DNA of 64,000 nucleotides from an uncultured Oscillospiraceae bacterium (GTDB lineage: Bacteria > Bacillota > Clostridia > Oscillospirales > Oscillospiraceae). Each line of letters starts with the position of its first letter. Within the stretch, counting starts at the first letter, position 1. Below, in pieces: positions 7,960 to 16,663 of this stretch. The translations under genes and the position numbers were made by a program. Location of the stretch: contig CAJTLI010000008.1 of assembly GCA_910577525.1 (NCBI GenBank), forward strand, positions 1-64,000, read 5' to 3'. Under the pieces are notes generated by a model that had not been told where the DNA came from, did no database searches, and saw only the letters and a program-made list of their open reading frames with translations.

Positions 7960-8826
7960 ATGAAAATCGTACTGTGTCCCAATCCCTACCGGGACCGGGG
8001 GCTGCGGGCGGCCCAGTCCGCCCAGCGGGTGCTGGAGAACGCCGGGGCCTCCACCGCCGTGTGCCTGCCCTTTGAGGTGGACCAGGGCAGCCGGCTGGAC
8101 CTGCCCCCCGGCATGGCCCTGGGCCAGCTGGAGGAGGAGCTGGAGGACGCCAATGTGCTGGTGTGCTTCGGCGGGGACGGCACCATCCTCCACGCCGCCC
8201 ACGAGGCCAACGCCCGGAACATCCCCATTCTGGGGGTGAACCTGGGCAGCATCGGCTTTATGGCCGAGCTGGAGCACGGGGAGCTGTCCCTGCTGGCCCG
8301 GCTGGCCGGCGGAAAATTCGGCATCGAGCGCCGGATGATGCTGGACGTGTCCGTCCGCCGGGAGGGGCGGCGGGTGTTCGACCAGCAGGCGTTGAACGAC
8401 GCGGTGCTCACCAAGGGGGCGGTGGCCCGGGTGCTGGACCTGGAGGTGACGGGGGACCGGGTGACGATCTCCTCCTTCTCCGGGGACGGGCTGGTGGTGG
8501 CCACCCCCACCGGCTCCACCGCCTACTCCATGGCGGCGGGGGGGCCCATTGTGGAGCCCACGGCGGCCAACATCATCATCGCCCCCATCTGCGCCCACTC
8601 CCTCCACGCCAAGCCCTTCGTGCTGGACGCGGCCAGGGCGGTGGGGGTGCGGCTGGTTCCGGGGAGCAAAAAGACGGCCTACCTGTCGGTGGACGGGGGC
8701 CGGGCCTTCCGGGTGCAGCCGGGGGACTGGGTGGAGTGCCGCCGGTCCCGGCAGACCACCCAGATGGTGAAGCTCACCGGCCGGAGCTTTTATGAGCGCA
8801 TCAATCAGAAACTGGGAAAGGCGTGA
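7960..8826 (+). CDS. nadK: NAD kinase
   Basis: A 288-residue cytosolic kinase that phosphorylates NAD to NADP. The key motif CFGGDGTILHAAH (GGDG) and the substrate-site NDAVLTKGAVARV and GDGLVVATPTGSTAYSMAAGGPI are present, as is APICAHSLHAKPFVL. Length and domain layout (small N-terminal alpha/beta domain, then a beta-sandwich) match the family. ATG 7960 follows a GAAGG site, 7 bases after tlyA. The argR gene follows 6 bases downstream, preserving the tlyA-nadK-argR-recN order. Confidence 0.96.
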   Translation: MKIVLCPNPYRDRGLRAAQSAQRVLENAGASTAVCLPFEVDQGSRLDLPPGMALGQLEEELEDANVLVCFGGDGTILHAAHEANARNIPILGVNLGSIGFMAELEHGELSLLARLAGGKFGIERRMMLDVSVRREGRRVFDQQALNDAVLTKGAVARVLDLEVTGDRVTISSFSGDGLVVATPTGSTAYSMAAGGPIVEPTAANIIIAPICAHSLHAKPFVLDAARAVGVRLVPGSKKTAYLSVDGGRAFRVQPGDWVECRRSRQTTQMVKLTGRSFYERINQKLGKA

Positions 8827-8832
8827 GGAAGG

Positions 8833-9291
8833 TTGAAGGCCAGACGGCAGGCGGAGATTCTTCGCATCATCGGCGAGCGCGACATCGAGACCCAGGAGCA
8901 GATGCTGGACCAGCTGGAGCGGCGGGGCATCCGGGCCACTCAGGCCACCATTTCCCGGGACATTAAGGAGCTGAACCTGGTCAAGCAGCCGGGGGCGGGA
9001 GGCAGCTACCGCTATGTGGTGTCCGCCGCCCGGCCGCCCCAGAGGGCCGCCGCGGGGCGGCTCCAGAACATCTTCAAGGAGGGGGTCACATCTTGCGACG
9101 TGGCCCAGAACATCGTAGTGGTCAAGACCATGCCCGGCCTGGCCCCCGGCGCCGGGGCCGCCCTGGACGCCATGGAGCTGGAGGGGCTGGTGGGCTCCCT
9201 GGCGGGGGACGACACCGTCATCCTCATCATGCGCACCGCCCAGGCGGCGGAGGGGCTGACCCGGGAGATTGAGTCCATGCTGGAGGAGTGA
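8833..9291 (+). CDS. argR: Arginine repressor ArgR
   Basis: A 152-residue regulator with a winged helix-turn-helix at residues about 1-70 (AEILRIIGERDIETQEQML, ATQATISRDIKELNLVK) and a C-terminal oligomerization/arginine-binding domain (MPGLAPGAGAALDAM, GDDTVILIMRT). With arginine it forms hexamers that repress arginine biosynthesis. The start is TTG 8833 with AGGAAGG three bases before it; no better in-frame ATG exists near the N-terminus. The arginine-contacting GD pair in the C-terminal domain is present. It sits in the classic argR-recN pair. Confidence 0.95.
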   Translation: MKARRQAEILRIIGERDIETQEQMLDQLERRGIRATQATISRDIKELNLVKQPGAGGSYRYVVSAARPPQRAAAGRLQNIFKEGVTSCDVAQNIVVVKTMPGLAPGAGAALDAMELEGLVGSLAGDDTVILIMRTAQAAEGLTREIESMLEE

Positions 9292-9297
9292 GTAGGC

Positions 9298-10998
9298 GTG
9301 CTCAGTTTGCTGCACATTGAAAATATCGCGGTGATCTCCCAGGCGGATATCACCTTTGACCAGGGCTTTAACGTACTTACCGGCGAGACCGGCGCGGGCA
9401 AGTCCATTGTCATCGACTCCATCGGGGCCATCATGGGGGAGCGCACCAGCCGGGACCTGATCCGCACGGGGGCCAAATCCGCCCGAGTGTCGGCGCTGTT
9501 CCGGGACCTGCCAAAGCTGGCCTGGTTTGAGGAGCAGGGCACCGGCCCCGACGAGAACGGGGAGCTGCTGGTGGAGCGGTCCATCCAGGCCGACGGCAAG
9601 AACGCCTGCCGGGTGAACGGCCGGCCCCTGCTGGTCACTCAGCTGCGGGAGCTGGGCCAGCAGCTGGTGAACGTCCACGGCCAGCACGACGGCCAGCAGC
9701 TGCTGGACGAGGAGTGCCACCTGGGCTATCTGGACAGCTTTGGCCGGACGGAACAGGAGCTGGAAGCCTTTTCCGCCGCCTATGCCCAGGTCCGGGACCT
9801 GCGCCGGGAGAAGGAAAAGCTTCAGATGGACGACGGGGAGAAGGCCCGGCGGCTGGACACCCTCACCTACCAGATCGAGGAGCTGGAGAAGGCGGAGCTG
9901 CGCCAGGGCGAGGACGAGGAGCTCTCCCAGCGGCGGGAGGTGCTGCGCAACGCCGAGCGGCTCACCGACGCGGTGGACGGGGCCTGGCAGGCCCTCACCG
10001 GCGGGGAGGAGGGCGACGGGGCCGTGTCCCTGCTGATGGAGGCGGGGAACCGCCTGGCTCAGGGAGGGCGGTACAGCCCCGAGCTCCAGGCTCTGTCGGA
10101 AAAAGCGGAGCAGCTGCGCTGCGACGCGGACGACCTGGCGGAGCTGGTTCGGGACCTGCGGGGGACGCTGGACTTCTACCCCGGGGAGCTGGACGAGATC
10201 GAGGAGCGGCTGGACCGGCTGTACCGCCTGAAGAAAAAGTACGGCGGCACGGTGGAGGAGATGCTGGCCTATCTGGACAGGTGCCGGGAGGAGCTGGACG
10301 CCATCCAGTTCTCCGAGGACCGGCTGAACCGGCTGGACAAGGAGCTGGAGAAGGCCCTGGGCAAGGCGGTGAAGCTGGGGGAGGCCCTGTCCACCCGGCG
10401 CCGCAGGGCGGCGGAGGAGCTGGCAAAGCGCATCCAGTCGGAGCTGAAGGCGCTGGACATGCCAAAGGTTCAATTTCAGGTGGAGTTTTCCCCCAAGGAC
10501 GCCCCCGACGGCATGGACGCCTCCGGCATGGATACGGTGCGCTTTCTCATGTCCGCCAACGTGGGGGAGGCGCTGAAGCCCATCAACAAAATTGCCTCCG
10601 GCGGCGAACTGTCCCGGATCATGCTGGCGCTGAAAAACGTGCTGGCGGAGACAGAGCAGGTGTCCACCCTCATCTTCGACGAGGTGGATACCGGGGTGTC
10701 CGGCCGGGCGGCGGTGAAGGTGGCCCAAAAGCTGTTCCAGGTGTCCCAGGGGCGGCAGGTGCTGTGCGTCACCCACCTGCCCCAGATCGCCGCCATGGGA
10801 GAGGTCCATTTTTCCGTGGAGAAGGGGGAGGACGAGGGGCGCACCTTCACCCGGGTGGAGCGGCTGGACCGCTCCCGCCGCAAGGAGGAGCTGGCCCGGC
10901 TCAGCGGAGGCCAGGCCACCGCGGTCATGCTGGAGGGGGCGGAGGAGCTGCTGGCCACGGCGGAACAATACAAGGCGGGAGAGAAGAAAAAGAGATGA
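9298..10998 (+). CDS. recN: DNA repair protein RecN
   Basis: A 566-residue SMC-like ATPase. Walker A is GETGAGKS near residue 32; the C-terminal half has the ABC-type signature in KIASGGELSRIMLALK and Walker B in TLIFDEVDTGVSGRAA. Between them lie two long coiled-coil arms rich in E, L and R. RecN acts early in double-strand break repair, gathering broken ends. GTG 9298 is 6 bases after argR, and the stop overlaps the ATG of the next gene (ATGA). In many Firmicutes spoIVB and spo0A follow recN; here a HAD phosphatase does. Confidence 0.95.
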   Translation: MLSLLHIENIAVISQADITFDQGFNVLTGETGAGKSIVIDSIGAIMGERTSRDLIRTGAKSARVSALFRDLPKLAWFEEQGTGPDENGELLVERSIQADGKNACRVNGRPLLVTQLRELGQQLVNVHGQHDGQQLLDEECHLGYLDSFGRTEQELEAFSAAYAQVRDLRREKEKLQMDDGEKARRLDTLTYQIEELEKAELRQGEDEELSQRREVLRNAERLTDAVDGAWQALTGGEEGDGAVSLLMEAGNRLAQGGRYSPELQALSEKAEQLRCDADDLAELVRDLRGTLDFYPGELDEIEERLDRLYRLKKKYGGTVEEMLAYLDRCREELDAIQFSEDRLNRLDKELEKALGKAVKLGEALSTRRRRAAEELAKRIQSELKALDMPKVQFQVEFSPKDAPDGMDASGMDTVRFLMSANVGEALKPINKIASGGELSRIMLALKNVLAETEQVSTLIFDEVDTGVSGRAAVKVAQKLFQVSQGRQVLCVTHLPQIAAMGEVHFSVEKGEDEGRTFTRVERLDRSRRKEELARLSGGQATAVMLEGAEELLATAEQYKAGEKKKR

Positions 10999-11783
10999 TA
11001 AAGGCCATATTTTTTGACGTGGACGGGACGCTGGTATCCTTCCGGCAGAAATTTTTGTCCGACCAGACGATGGCGGACCTGTCCGCCCTGCGGGCGCGGG
11101 GAATCTGGATTTTCCTCAGCACGGGCCGGGCCCTCCAGGACCTGGAGCGCACCGGAATGCTCCGGGGAGCGGAGTTTGACGGCTATGTGACCATCAACGG
11201 CCAATTCTGCTGTGATCGAGACGGCACCCCCTACCGGGACCGCCCCATCGACCTGTCCGATATGCGGGGGGCCTATCAGGTGCTGCGGGAGCATCCATCC
11301 ATACCCGCCCTGCTGGAGGGCAACGGACAGAGCTGGCTCACCCAGATCAACGACCGGGTTCGGGAGATATATGAGTTTCTTCACACCGAGCTCTACCCCG
11401 TGTGCCCCCTGGAGGAGCTGCTGGGGGGAAGGGTATATCAGTTCGTTCCCTTTGTGACTCCGGGGGAGGAGGGGATGTTTCTGGAGGTGATGCCCGGCTG
11501 CACCCACACCCGCTGGCACCCCAAGGGGATCGACCTCCTGCCCCGGGACGGCGGCAAGGGCGTGGGCGTGCGGCTGACCATGGAGCGCTATGGCTTTGCC
11601 CCGGAGGAGGTCATGGCCTTCGGCGACGGGGATAACGACATGCCCATGCTGGAGGCGGCGGGGCTCAGCGTGGCCATGGGCAACGGGGATCAGGCGGTGA
11701 AGGATATGGCGGACTACGTCACCGGCACGGTGGAGGAGGACGGCGTGTCTCAGGCCCTGCGGCATTTCGGGCTGCTGCCTTGA
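10995..11783 (+). CDS. HAD superfamily (Cof-type) phosphatase
   Basis: A 262-residue Cof/IIB-type HAD hydrolase starting at ATG 10995, overlapping recN. Motif I is FFDVDGTLVSF, with the nucleophile and acid/base aspartates; motif II is FLSTGRAL; motif III and IV are in the C-terminal half (KGIDLLPRDGGKG, FGDGDNDMPMLEAAG). The cap between residues about 85 and 185 sets the substrate; these enzymes usually dephosphorylate sugar phosphates or flavin/pyridoxal phosphates, and nothing here narrows it. It ends the housekeeping run; the T-box promoter begins 8 bases after its stop, and no separate terminator is seen. Confidence 0.9.
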   Translation: MIKAIFFDVDGTLVSFRQKFLSDQTMADLSALRARGIWIFLSTGRALQDLERTGMLRGAEFDGYVTINGQFCCDRDGTPYRDRPIDLSDMRGAYQVLREHPSIPALLEGNGQSWLTQINDRVREIYEFLHTELYPVCPLEELLGGRVYQFVPFVTPGEEGMFLEVMPGCTHTRWHPKGIDLLPRDGGKGVGVRLTMERYGFAPEEVMAFGDGDNDMPMLEAAGLSVAMGNGDQAVKDMADYVTGTVEEDGVSQALRHFGLLP

Positions 11784-11791
11784 AAAATGGT

Positions 11792-11820
11792 TTGACAAAG
11801 TGTGTTTGATGTGATATCAT
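11792..11820 (+). promoter_or_regulatory. Strong promoter of the tyrosine T-box transcript
   Basis: Perfect TTGACA (11792-11797), 17-base spacer, TATCAT (11815-11820). Transcription should begin near 11827. Confidence 0.85.
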
Positions 11821-11826
11821 CCTGTC

Positions 11827-12094
11827 AACGCGTGGATGAGGACCAGTACCCACCGGTTTCCTGCCCAGAGAGCCCCCGGCTTGGTGGAAGGGGGAGAGGG
11901 AGCCCTGGCGAATACACCTCGGAGCGGCCGCCTGAACGGGAGCGTTCCCCAGTAGGGCCGGACGGGTGCGCCCGGTAGAGCGCCGGGGTCCTGCTGGGGA
12001 CTCCCTGAGGCCGTGCTTTGTGAGAAGACGGCAAAGCAGAGGTGGTACCGCGAGCTTTCGCCCTCTGTCCTTGACGGGACAGGGGGCGTTTTAT
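11827..12094 (+). promoter_or_regulatory. T-box leader, tyrosine-specific
   Basis: The T-box sequence GAGGTGGTACCGCG (12039-12052), which pairs with the tRNA acceptor end, is followed at once by a terminator hairpin. In the Stem I region the bulge GCGAATACACC at about 11909-11919 has the usual specifier-loop form with codon TAC (11913-11915), so uncharged tRNA-Tyr is the expected ligand. This agrees with tyrS being the second gene of the transcript. When uncharged tRNA-Tyr binds, the antiterminator forms and both downstream genes are read. The codon assignment is by eye from loop context; the leader itself is certain. Confidence 0.93.
12059..12092 (+). terminator. T-box regulated terminator
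   Basis: CGCCCTCTGTCC pairs with GGACAGGGGGCG (one G-U) around a 6-base loop and is followed by TTTT. The stem overlaps the end of the T-box region, as needed for the antiterminator switch. Confidence 0.88.
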
Positions 12095-12111
12095 GTAAAA
12101 GGAGAACGAAT

Positions 12112-12573
12112 ATGGGGCACAGAGTATTTGGAGTGCCGGAACCTGGTGTGACATATCGGACACGGCCTGGAGCCTATGGCATTGCTTTTGACGATGCGGA
12201 CCGTGCGGCGGTGATTTACTGTGATCGCAAGGGCTATTTCCTCTTAGGCGGCGGAATGAACCCGGGCGAGGACGAACCATCGTGCATTTGCAGGGAGGCC
12301 CTGGAGGAAACGGGCCGTGCAGTCACGGTGGGGAAAAAGGTCTGCATCGGTGAGGAGTATACGGCGGACTTGAAGGGCCGCCCGTACCATCCCATCGGGC
12401 ACATATACCTGCTTGAACTGGGAGAACAGGTATCGCAGCCTGTGGAAACGGATCATGTCCTCACCTGGATGCCGGTGGAGGAGTTTCAAAAAACGACATT
12501 TTTACGCTACCAGTCCTGGGCCATGGGGATGGCTTGGGAGACATATCAAAAACAACGAAAGGAAGAGAACTAA
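12112..12573 (+). CDS. NUDIX hydrolase
   Basis: A 153-residue protein from ATG 12112 after an AAAAGGAG ribosome site. The NUDIX box is GGMNPGE followed seven residues later by REALEETGR, matching G-x5-E-x7-REUxEExG, with the Mg-binding glutamates in place. The family cleaves nucleoside diphosphates linked to another group; the substrate here is unknown. It is the first gene behind a tyrosine T-box and its stop codon shares one base with the start of tyrS, so it should be induced with tyrS under tyrosine limitation. Base use looks less G+C-rich than the flanking genes, which may mean a later insertion between leader and tyrS. Confidence 0.88.
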   Translation: MGHRVFGVPEPGVTYRTRPGAYGIAFDDADRAAVIYCDRKGYFLLGGGMNPGEDEPSCICREALEETGRAVTVGKKVCIGEEYTADLKGRPYHPIGHIYLLELGEQVSQPVETDHVLTWMPVEEFQKTTFLRYQSWAMGMAWETYQKQRKEEN

Positions 12574-13805
12574 TGACGCTTTACGACGAATTGACGGCCC
12601 GAGGGCTCATCGCCCAAGTCACCAGCGAGGACGAGGTGAAGGACCTCATCAACAACGGCAAAGCCACCTTCTATATCGGCTACGACTGCACGGCGGACAG
12701 CCTGACGGCGGGGCACTTCGTCACCCTCACCCTGATGAAGCGGCTCCAGCAGGCGGGCAACAAGCCCATTGCCCTCATCGGCGGCGGCACCACCACCATC
12801 GGCGACCCCTCCGGCCGCACGGACATGCGCAAAATGCTCTCCCGGGAGGACATCGACCACAACGCCGCGTGCTTCAAGCGGCAGATGGAGCGGTTCATCG
12901 ACTTCGGCGAGGGCCCTGGCCAGGCCATGATGCTTAACAACGCCGACTGGCTGCTGGGCCTCAATTATATCGACCTGCTGCGGGAGGTGGGGGCCTGCTT
13001 CTCGGTGAACAACATGCTCCGGGCGGACTGCTATAAGCAGCGCATGGAGAAGGGCCTCAGCTTTTTGGAGTTCAACTATATGATTATGCAGTCCTACGAC
13101 TTCTACCACATGTTCCAGACCGTGGGCTGCAACCTCCAGTGCGGCGGCAACGATCAGTGGTCCAACATGCTGGGGGGCACCGAGCTCATCCGGCGCAAGC
13201 TGGGGAAGGACTCCCACTGCATGACCATCAACCTGCTCACCGACTCCCAGGGGAACAAGATGGGCAAGACGGCGGGCAACGCCGTGTGGCTGGACCCCAA
13301 CAAGACCAGCCCCTACGACTTCTACCAGTACTGGCGCAACGTGGGGGACGCGGATGTGATGAAGTGCATCCGCTGGCTCACCTTCCTGCCCCTGGAGCAG
13401 ATCGACGAGATGGACCACTGGAAGGACGCCCAGCTCAACCAGGCCAAGGAGATTCTGGCCTGGGAGCTGACCAATATGGTGCACGGCAGGGAGGAGGCGG
13501 ACAAGGCCCAGGCCGCCGCCCGGGCCCTGTTCTCCGGCGGCGGGGACGCGGGGGATATGCCCTCCACCGCCCTGTCCGAGGGCGATTTTGACGGCGGCTC
13601 CATCGGCGCGCTGACCCTGCTGGTGAAGTGCGGTCTGGCCGCCTCCAACGGAGAGGCCCGGCGGCTCATCCAGCAGGGGGGCGTGATGGTGGCGGACGAG
13701 AAGGTGTCCGACCCAGCCGCCCAGTTCCCCAAGGAGAAATTCACCGGGGAGGGCATAATCGTCAAGAAGGGCAAGAAAGTGTTCCACCGGGCTGTTCTGG
13801 CATAA
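12573..13805 (+). CDS. tyrS: Tyrosyl-tRNA synthetase
   Basis: A 410-residue class I synthetase. The HIGH-like element is in DSLTAGHFVTL near residue 45, and the KMSKS-like loop is NKMGKTAGN. Tyrosine/tRNA recognition blocks YNYMIMQSYDFYHM-like (seen as FNYMIMQSYDFYHMF) and GGNDQWSNMLGG are clear. The C-terminal 65 residues are an S4 domain (GLAASNGEARRLIQQGGV). It charges tRNA-Tyr. The start at ATG 12573 overlaps the NUDIX stop and follows GAAAGGAAG. Expression is set by the T-box at 11827-12094. A terminator follows directly. Confidence 0.97.
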   Translation: MTLYDELTARGLIAQVTSEDEVKDLINNGKATFYIGYDCTADSLTAGHFVTLTLMKRLQQAGNKPIALIGGGTTTIGDPSGRTDMRKMLSREDIDHNAACFKRQMERFIDFGEGPGQAMMLNNADWLLGLNYIDLLREVGACFSVNNMLRADCYKQRMEKGLSFLEFNYMIMQSYDFYHMFQTVGCNLQCGGNDQWSNMLGGTELIRRKLGKDSHCMTINLLTDSQGNKMGKTAGNAVWLDPNKTSPYDFYQYWRNVGDADVMKCIRWLTFLPLEQIDEMDHWKDAQLNQAKEILAWELTNMVHGREEADKAQAAARALFSGGGDAGDMPSTALSEGDFDGGSIGALTLLVKCGLAASNGEARRLIQQGGVMVADEKVSDPAAQFPKEKFTGEGIIVKKGKKVFHRAVLA

Positions 13806-13810
13806 CTCAA

Positions 13811-13844
13811 GAATCCCTCCAGCGGATGCTGGAGGGATTCTTTT
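13811..13844 (+). terminator. Intrinsic terminator after tyrS
   Basis: GAATCCCTCCAGC-ggat-GCTGGAGGGATTC with TTTT, a perfect 13-bp stem between the convergent tyrS and dapB genes. It has T-rich sequence only on the plus side. Confidence 0.9.
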
Positions 13845-14601
13845 ACGAATTGATTAAACTGGACATATCGTACAGCCCCGGCGCGTCCACAGACGCCAGG
13901 AACTTCGCCGCCTTCACCGCCCCTGCGGCAAAGACCTCCCGGCTGGCGGCGTGGTGAGAGATCTCAATCACCTCGTCCCGCCCGGCGAAGACCACGGTGT
14001 GGTCCCCCACGATGGTGCCCCCCCGGAGGGAGGAGACGCCGATCTCCCGCGGGCTCCGGGGCCTGCGGACGGTGTGCCGGTCATAGACGAATTCCGGCTC
14101 ATAGGGCAGGGCGGAGGCGGCGGCGGCCGCCAGCATCAGAGCGGTGCCGCTGGGTGCGTCCAGCTTGCGGCGGTGGTGGCGCTCCTCGATCTCCACGTCG
14201 AAGTCCCCCCCCAGCAGGGAGGCCGCCCGCTTGACAAGGTCCATCAGCACGTTGACGCCCAGGGACATGTTGGCGGAGCGGAACACCGGGATGGACTGAG
14301 CAGCCTCCTTGATTTGCGCCAGCTGCTCCTCCGAATAGCCGGTGGTGGCCAGCACCACCGGCAGTTTTTTGGATACGCAGAATTCCAGCAGGGGGCCTAG
14401 GGCGGCGGGGTGGGAGAAGTCGATGACCGCGTCCGCCTCCACCGTGCAGGCGGCGGGGGTGGAGAACACCGGAAAGCCATCCATGGGCTGGGCAAGCAGG
14501 TCGATGCCCGCCGCTGCCTCCACCTCGGGGTCGTTATTGCAGATATCCGCTACTACCCGGCCCATGTGGCCGCAGCAGCCGGAGATAATCATCTTTTGCA
14601 T
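13843..14601 (-). CDS. dapB: 4-hydroxy-tetrahydrodipicolinate reductase
   Basis: A 252-residue NAD(P)H-dependent reductase of the diaminopimelate/lysine pathway, also supplying dipicolinate for spores. The nucleotide-binding loop is ISGCCGHMGRVVADI at the N-terminus; the catalytic signature is EIEERHHRRKLDAPSGTAL, containing the HHRRK and KLDAPSGT blocks. Length is normal. It is the last gene of asd-dapA-dapB, 9 bases after dapA. Its stop lies against the tyrS terminator. Confidence 0.96.
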   Translation of the reverse strand: MQKMIISGCCGHMGRVVADICNNDPEVEAAAGIDLLAQPMDGFPVFSTPAACTVEADAVIDFSHPAALGPLLEFCVSKKLPVVLATTGYSEEQLAQIKEAAQSIPVFRSANMSLGVNVLMDLVKRAASLLGGDFDVEIEERHHRRKLDAPSGTALMLAAAAASALPYEPEFVYDRHTVRRPRSPREIGVSSLRGGTIVGDHTVVFAGRDEVIEISHHAASREVFAAGAVKAAKFLASVDAPGLYDMSSLINS

Positions 14602-14610
14602 AGCGGCACC

Positions 14611-15498
14611 TTACAGCAGACCGGCTCTGGTCATAGCCCGGCGCAGCACCTCCAGGTTCTTTTCGGAGATGTCGCACAGGGGCAGGCGCAGGGGCCCCGC
14701 CTCCTGGCCCATCAGGTTCATGGCCGCTTTGATGGGGATGGGGTTGACCTCGACGAACAGGGCGTCGATCAGGTCCATGTACTGGATTTGCAGCTTGGCG
14801 GCGGCGGCGAAGTCGTTGTCCAGGCAGAGATGGGTCATCTTCACCATCGCCTCGGGGATGATGTTGGAGGCCACCGAGATCACGCCCTTAGCCCCCAGGG
14901 CCATCATGGGCACTACCTGGCCGTCCTCGCCGGACCAGATGTAGAAGTCGTCTCCGCACAGGAACCGGGTGTGGGCCAGCAGGGAGAAGTTGCCGCTGGC
15001 CTCCTTGACGCCGTTGATCTTGGGGTTTTCGGACAGAATCTTGTAGGTCTCGGCGGTGAAGGACACCCCGGTGCGGCTGGGCACGTTGTAGAGGATAATG
15101 GGCAGCTCCACCCGCTCGGCGATGTACTCGTAGTGCTTGATGAGGCCGGTCTGGCTGGCCTTGTTGTAGTAGGGGGTGACGTGGAGCAAGGCGTCCGCCC
15201 CGGAGTCCTGGGCGTGCTGGGACAGGTAGACGGCGGCGGAGGTGTCGTTGGAACCCGCTCCCGCAATGACCTTCACCCGGTGGTTGACCCGCTTCACGCA
15301 GAACTCCACGGCGGCGATGTGCTCCCGGATGGACATGGTGGCGGACTCGCCGGTGGTGCCGCACACGCACACCGCGTCCACCCCGGCCTCAATCTGGGCG
15401 TCGATGAGCCTGCCGAAGGCGTCGTAATTGATGATGTTGTTCTGGTCGAAGGGGGTAATCAGGGCGGGGCAGGAGCCGGTAAAGACGGGAGTTCTCAT
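14611..15498 (-). CDS. dapA: 4-hydroxy-tetrahydrodipicolinate synthase
   Basis: A 295-residue TIM-barrel lyase condensing pyruvate with aspartate semialdehyde. The pyruvate-binding CGTTGESATM, the tyrosine in ILYNVPSRTGVSF and the Schiff-base lysine in INGVKEASGNFSLL are all visible. The ATG at 15498 overlaps the asd stop (ATGA, 15495-15498), which indicates translational coupling. A longer in-frame reading upstream lies within asd and is not used. It produces the substrate of DapB. Confidence 0.97.
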   Translation of the reverse strand: MRTPVFTGSCPALITPFDQNNIINYDAFGRLIDAQIEAGVDAVCVCGTTGESATMSIREHIAAVEFCVKRVNHRVKVIAGAGSNDTSAAVYLSQHAQDSGADALLHVTPYYNKASQTGLIKHYEYIAERVELPIILYNVPSRTGVSFTAETYKILSENPKINGVKEASGNFSLLAHTRFLCGDDFYIWSGEDGQVVPMMALGAKGVISVASNIIPEAMVKMTHLCLDNDFAAAAKLQIQYMDLIDALFVEVNPIPIKAAMNLMGQEAGPLRLPLCDISEKNLEVLRRAMTRAGLL

Positions 15499-16589
15499 AA
15501 AGCAGCATCCTTTCCAATATATCCCTCCGCGCACAGCAGCTCGGCCAGCTCCACGCCGCCGCCCGCCGCGCCCCGCAGGGTGTTGTGGGACAGGGAGACA
15601 AACTTGTAGTCGTACTGGGTGTCCGGGCGCAGCCGGCCGATGGACACGGCCATGCCCTTTTCCAAATCCCGGTCCAGGCGGGCCTGGGGCCGGTCGGGCT
15701 CCTCGAAATAGTGGAGGAACTGCTTGGGGGCGGTGGGCAGGTCCAGCTCTTGGGCGCGGCCCCGGAACTTGGCCCAAGCCTCCTTCATCTGCTCCATGGT
15801 GGGCTTGTTTTGGAAGGTGACAAAGGCGGCGGCGGTGTGGCCGTTGGACACGGGCACCCGCAGGCACTGGGCGGTGATGGAGGTCCCCTCCGCATTGACG
15901 ATGACGCCGTTTTCCACCCGGCCCCATACTTTGAGGGGCTCCTGCTCGCTCTTCTCCTCCTCGCCGCCGATGTAAGGGATCAGGTTATCCACCATCTCGG
16001 GCCAGGTCTGGAAGGTCTTGCCCGCGCCGGAGATGGCTTGGTAGGTGCACACCAGCACCTTTTCAATGCCGAACTGGCGCAGGGGGGACAGGGCGGGCAC
16101 ATAGCTCTGGATGGAGCAGTTGGACTTCACCGCGATAAAGCCCCGCTTGGTGCCCAGGCGCTTTCGCTGGGCCTTGATGACCTCAATGTGCTCCGGGTTC
16201 ACCTCGGGGATGACCATGGGCACGTCGGGGGTCCAGCGGTGGGCGGAGTTGTTGGACACCACCGGGCACTCGTGGCGGGCGTACTCCTCCTCCAGGGCGC
16301 GGATCTCCTCCTTCTTCATGTCCACGGCGGAGAAGACAAAATCCACCTGGGAGGCGATCTTCTCCACATCGTCCTGGGCGGAGAACAGCACCAAATCCTT
16401 GGCCTCCTCCGGGATGGGGGTGTCCATGGCCCAGCGGCCCCCCACCGCCTCCTCGTACCGCTTGCCGGCGGACCGGGGGCTGGCGGCCACCACCGTGAGC
16501 CGGAACCAGGGGTGGTTTTCCAGCAGGGTGACAAACCGCTGGCCCACCATGCCGGTGGCGCCGATGACGCCTACTTTATATTTTTCCAT
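15495..16589 (-). CDS. asd: Aspartate-semialdehyde dehydrogenase
   Basis: A 364-residue NADPH enzyme reducing aspartyl phosphate to aspartate semialdehyde. It begins YKVGVIGATGMVGQRFVTLL, the cofactor loop; the active-site cysteine is in IAVKSNCSIQSYVPAL; the substrate-binding region includes RVPVSNGHTAAAF. This is the branch found in archaea, fungi and many anaerobic Clostridia rather than the E. coli type, judged by the SNCS motif and length. ATG 16589 follows an AGGAGGT site. First gene of the asd-dapA-dapB unit. Confidence 0.95.
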   Translation of the reverse strand: MEKYKVGVIGATGMVGQRFVTLLENHPWFRLTVVAASPRSAGKRYEEAVGGRWAMDTPIPEEAKDLVLFSAQDDVEKIASQVDFVFSAVDMKKEEIRALEEEYARHECPVVSNNSAHRWTPDVPMVIPEVNPEHIEVIKAQRKRLGTKRGFIAVKSNCSIQSYVPALSPLRQFGIEKVLVCTYQAISGAGKTFQTWPEMVDNLIPYIGGEEEKSEQEPLKVWGRVENGVIVNAEGTSITAQCLRVPVSNGHTAAAFVTFQNKPTMEQMKEAWAKFRGRAQELDLPTAPKQFLHYFEEPDRPQARLDRDLEKGMAVSIGRLRPDTQYDYKFVSLSHNTLRGAAGGGVELAELLCAEGYIGKDAAL

Positions 16590-16634
16590 GTTGTTTACCT
16601 CCTGTGCGCCGCCCGCGCCCGTGCAATTTGGGGC

Positions 16635-16663
16635 TTGCGGCCTCGGGTTGGATACGCTATAAT
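16635..16663 (+). promoter_or_regulatory. Candidate promoter for the SpoIID-like gene
   Basis: TTGCGG, 17-base spacer and a perfect TATAAT (16658-16663) read on the plus strand, 122 bases before the start codon. The leader region between is AT-richer than its surroundings. No clear promoter was found for asd on the other strand. Confidence 0.45.

Noticed and set aside
7804..10968. A 1054-codon open frame on the minus strand across nadK, argR and recN
   Set aside because: It is antisense to four well-supported genes; its composition (His, Leu, Gly-rich) is that expected of the complement of G+C-rich genes, and no ribosome site or domain was found.
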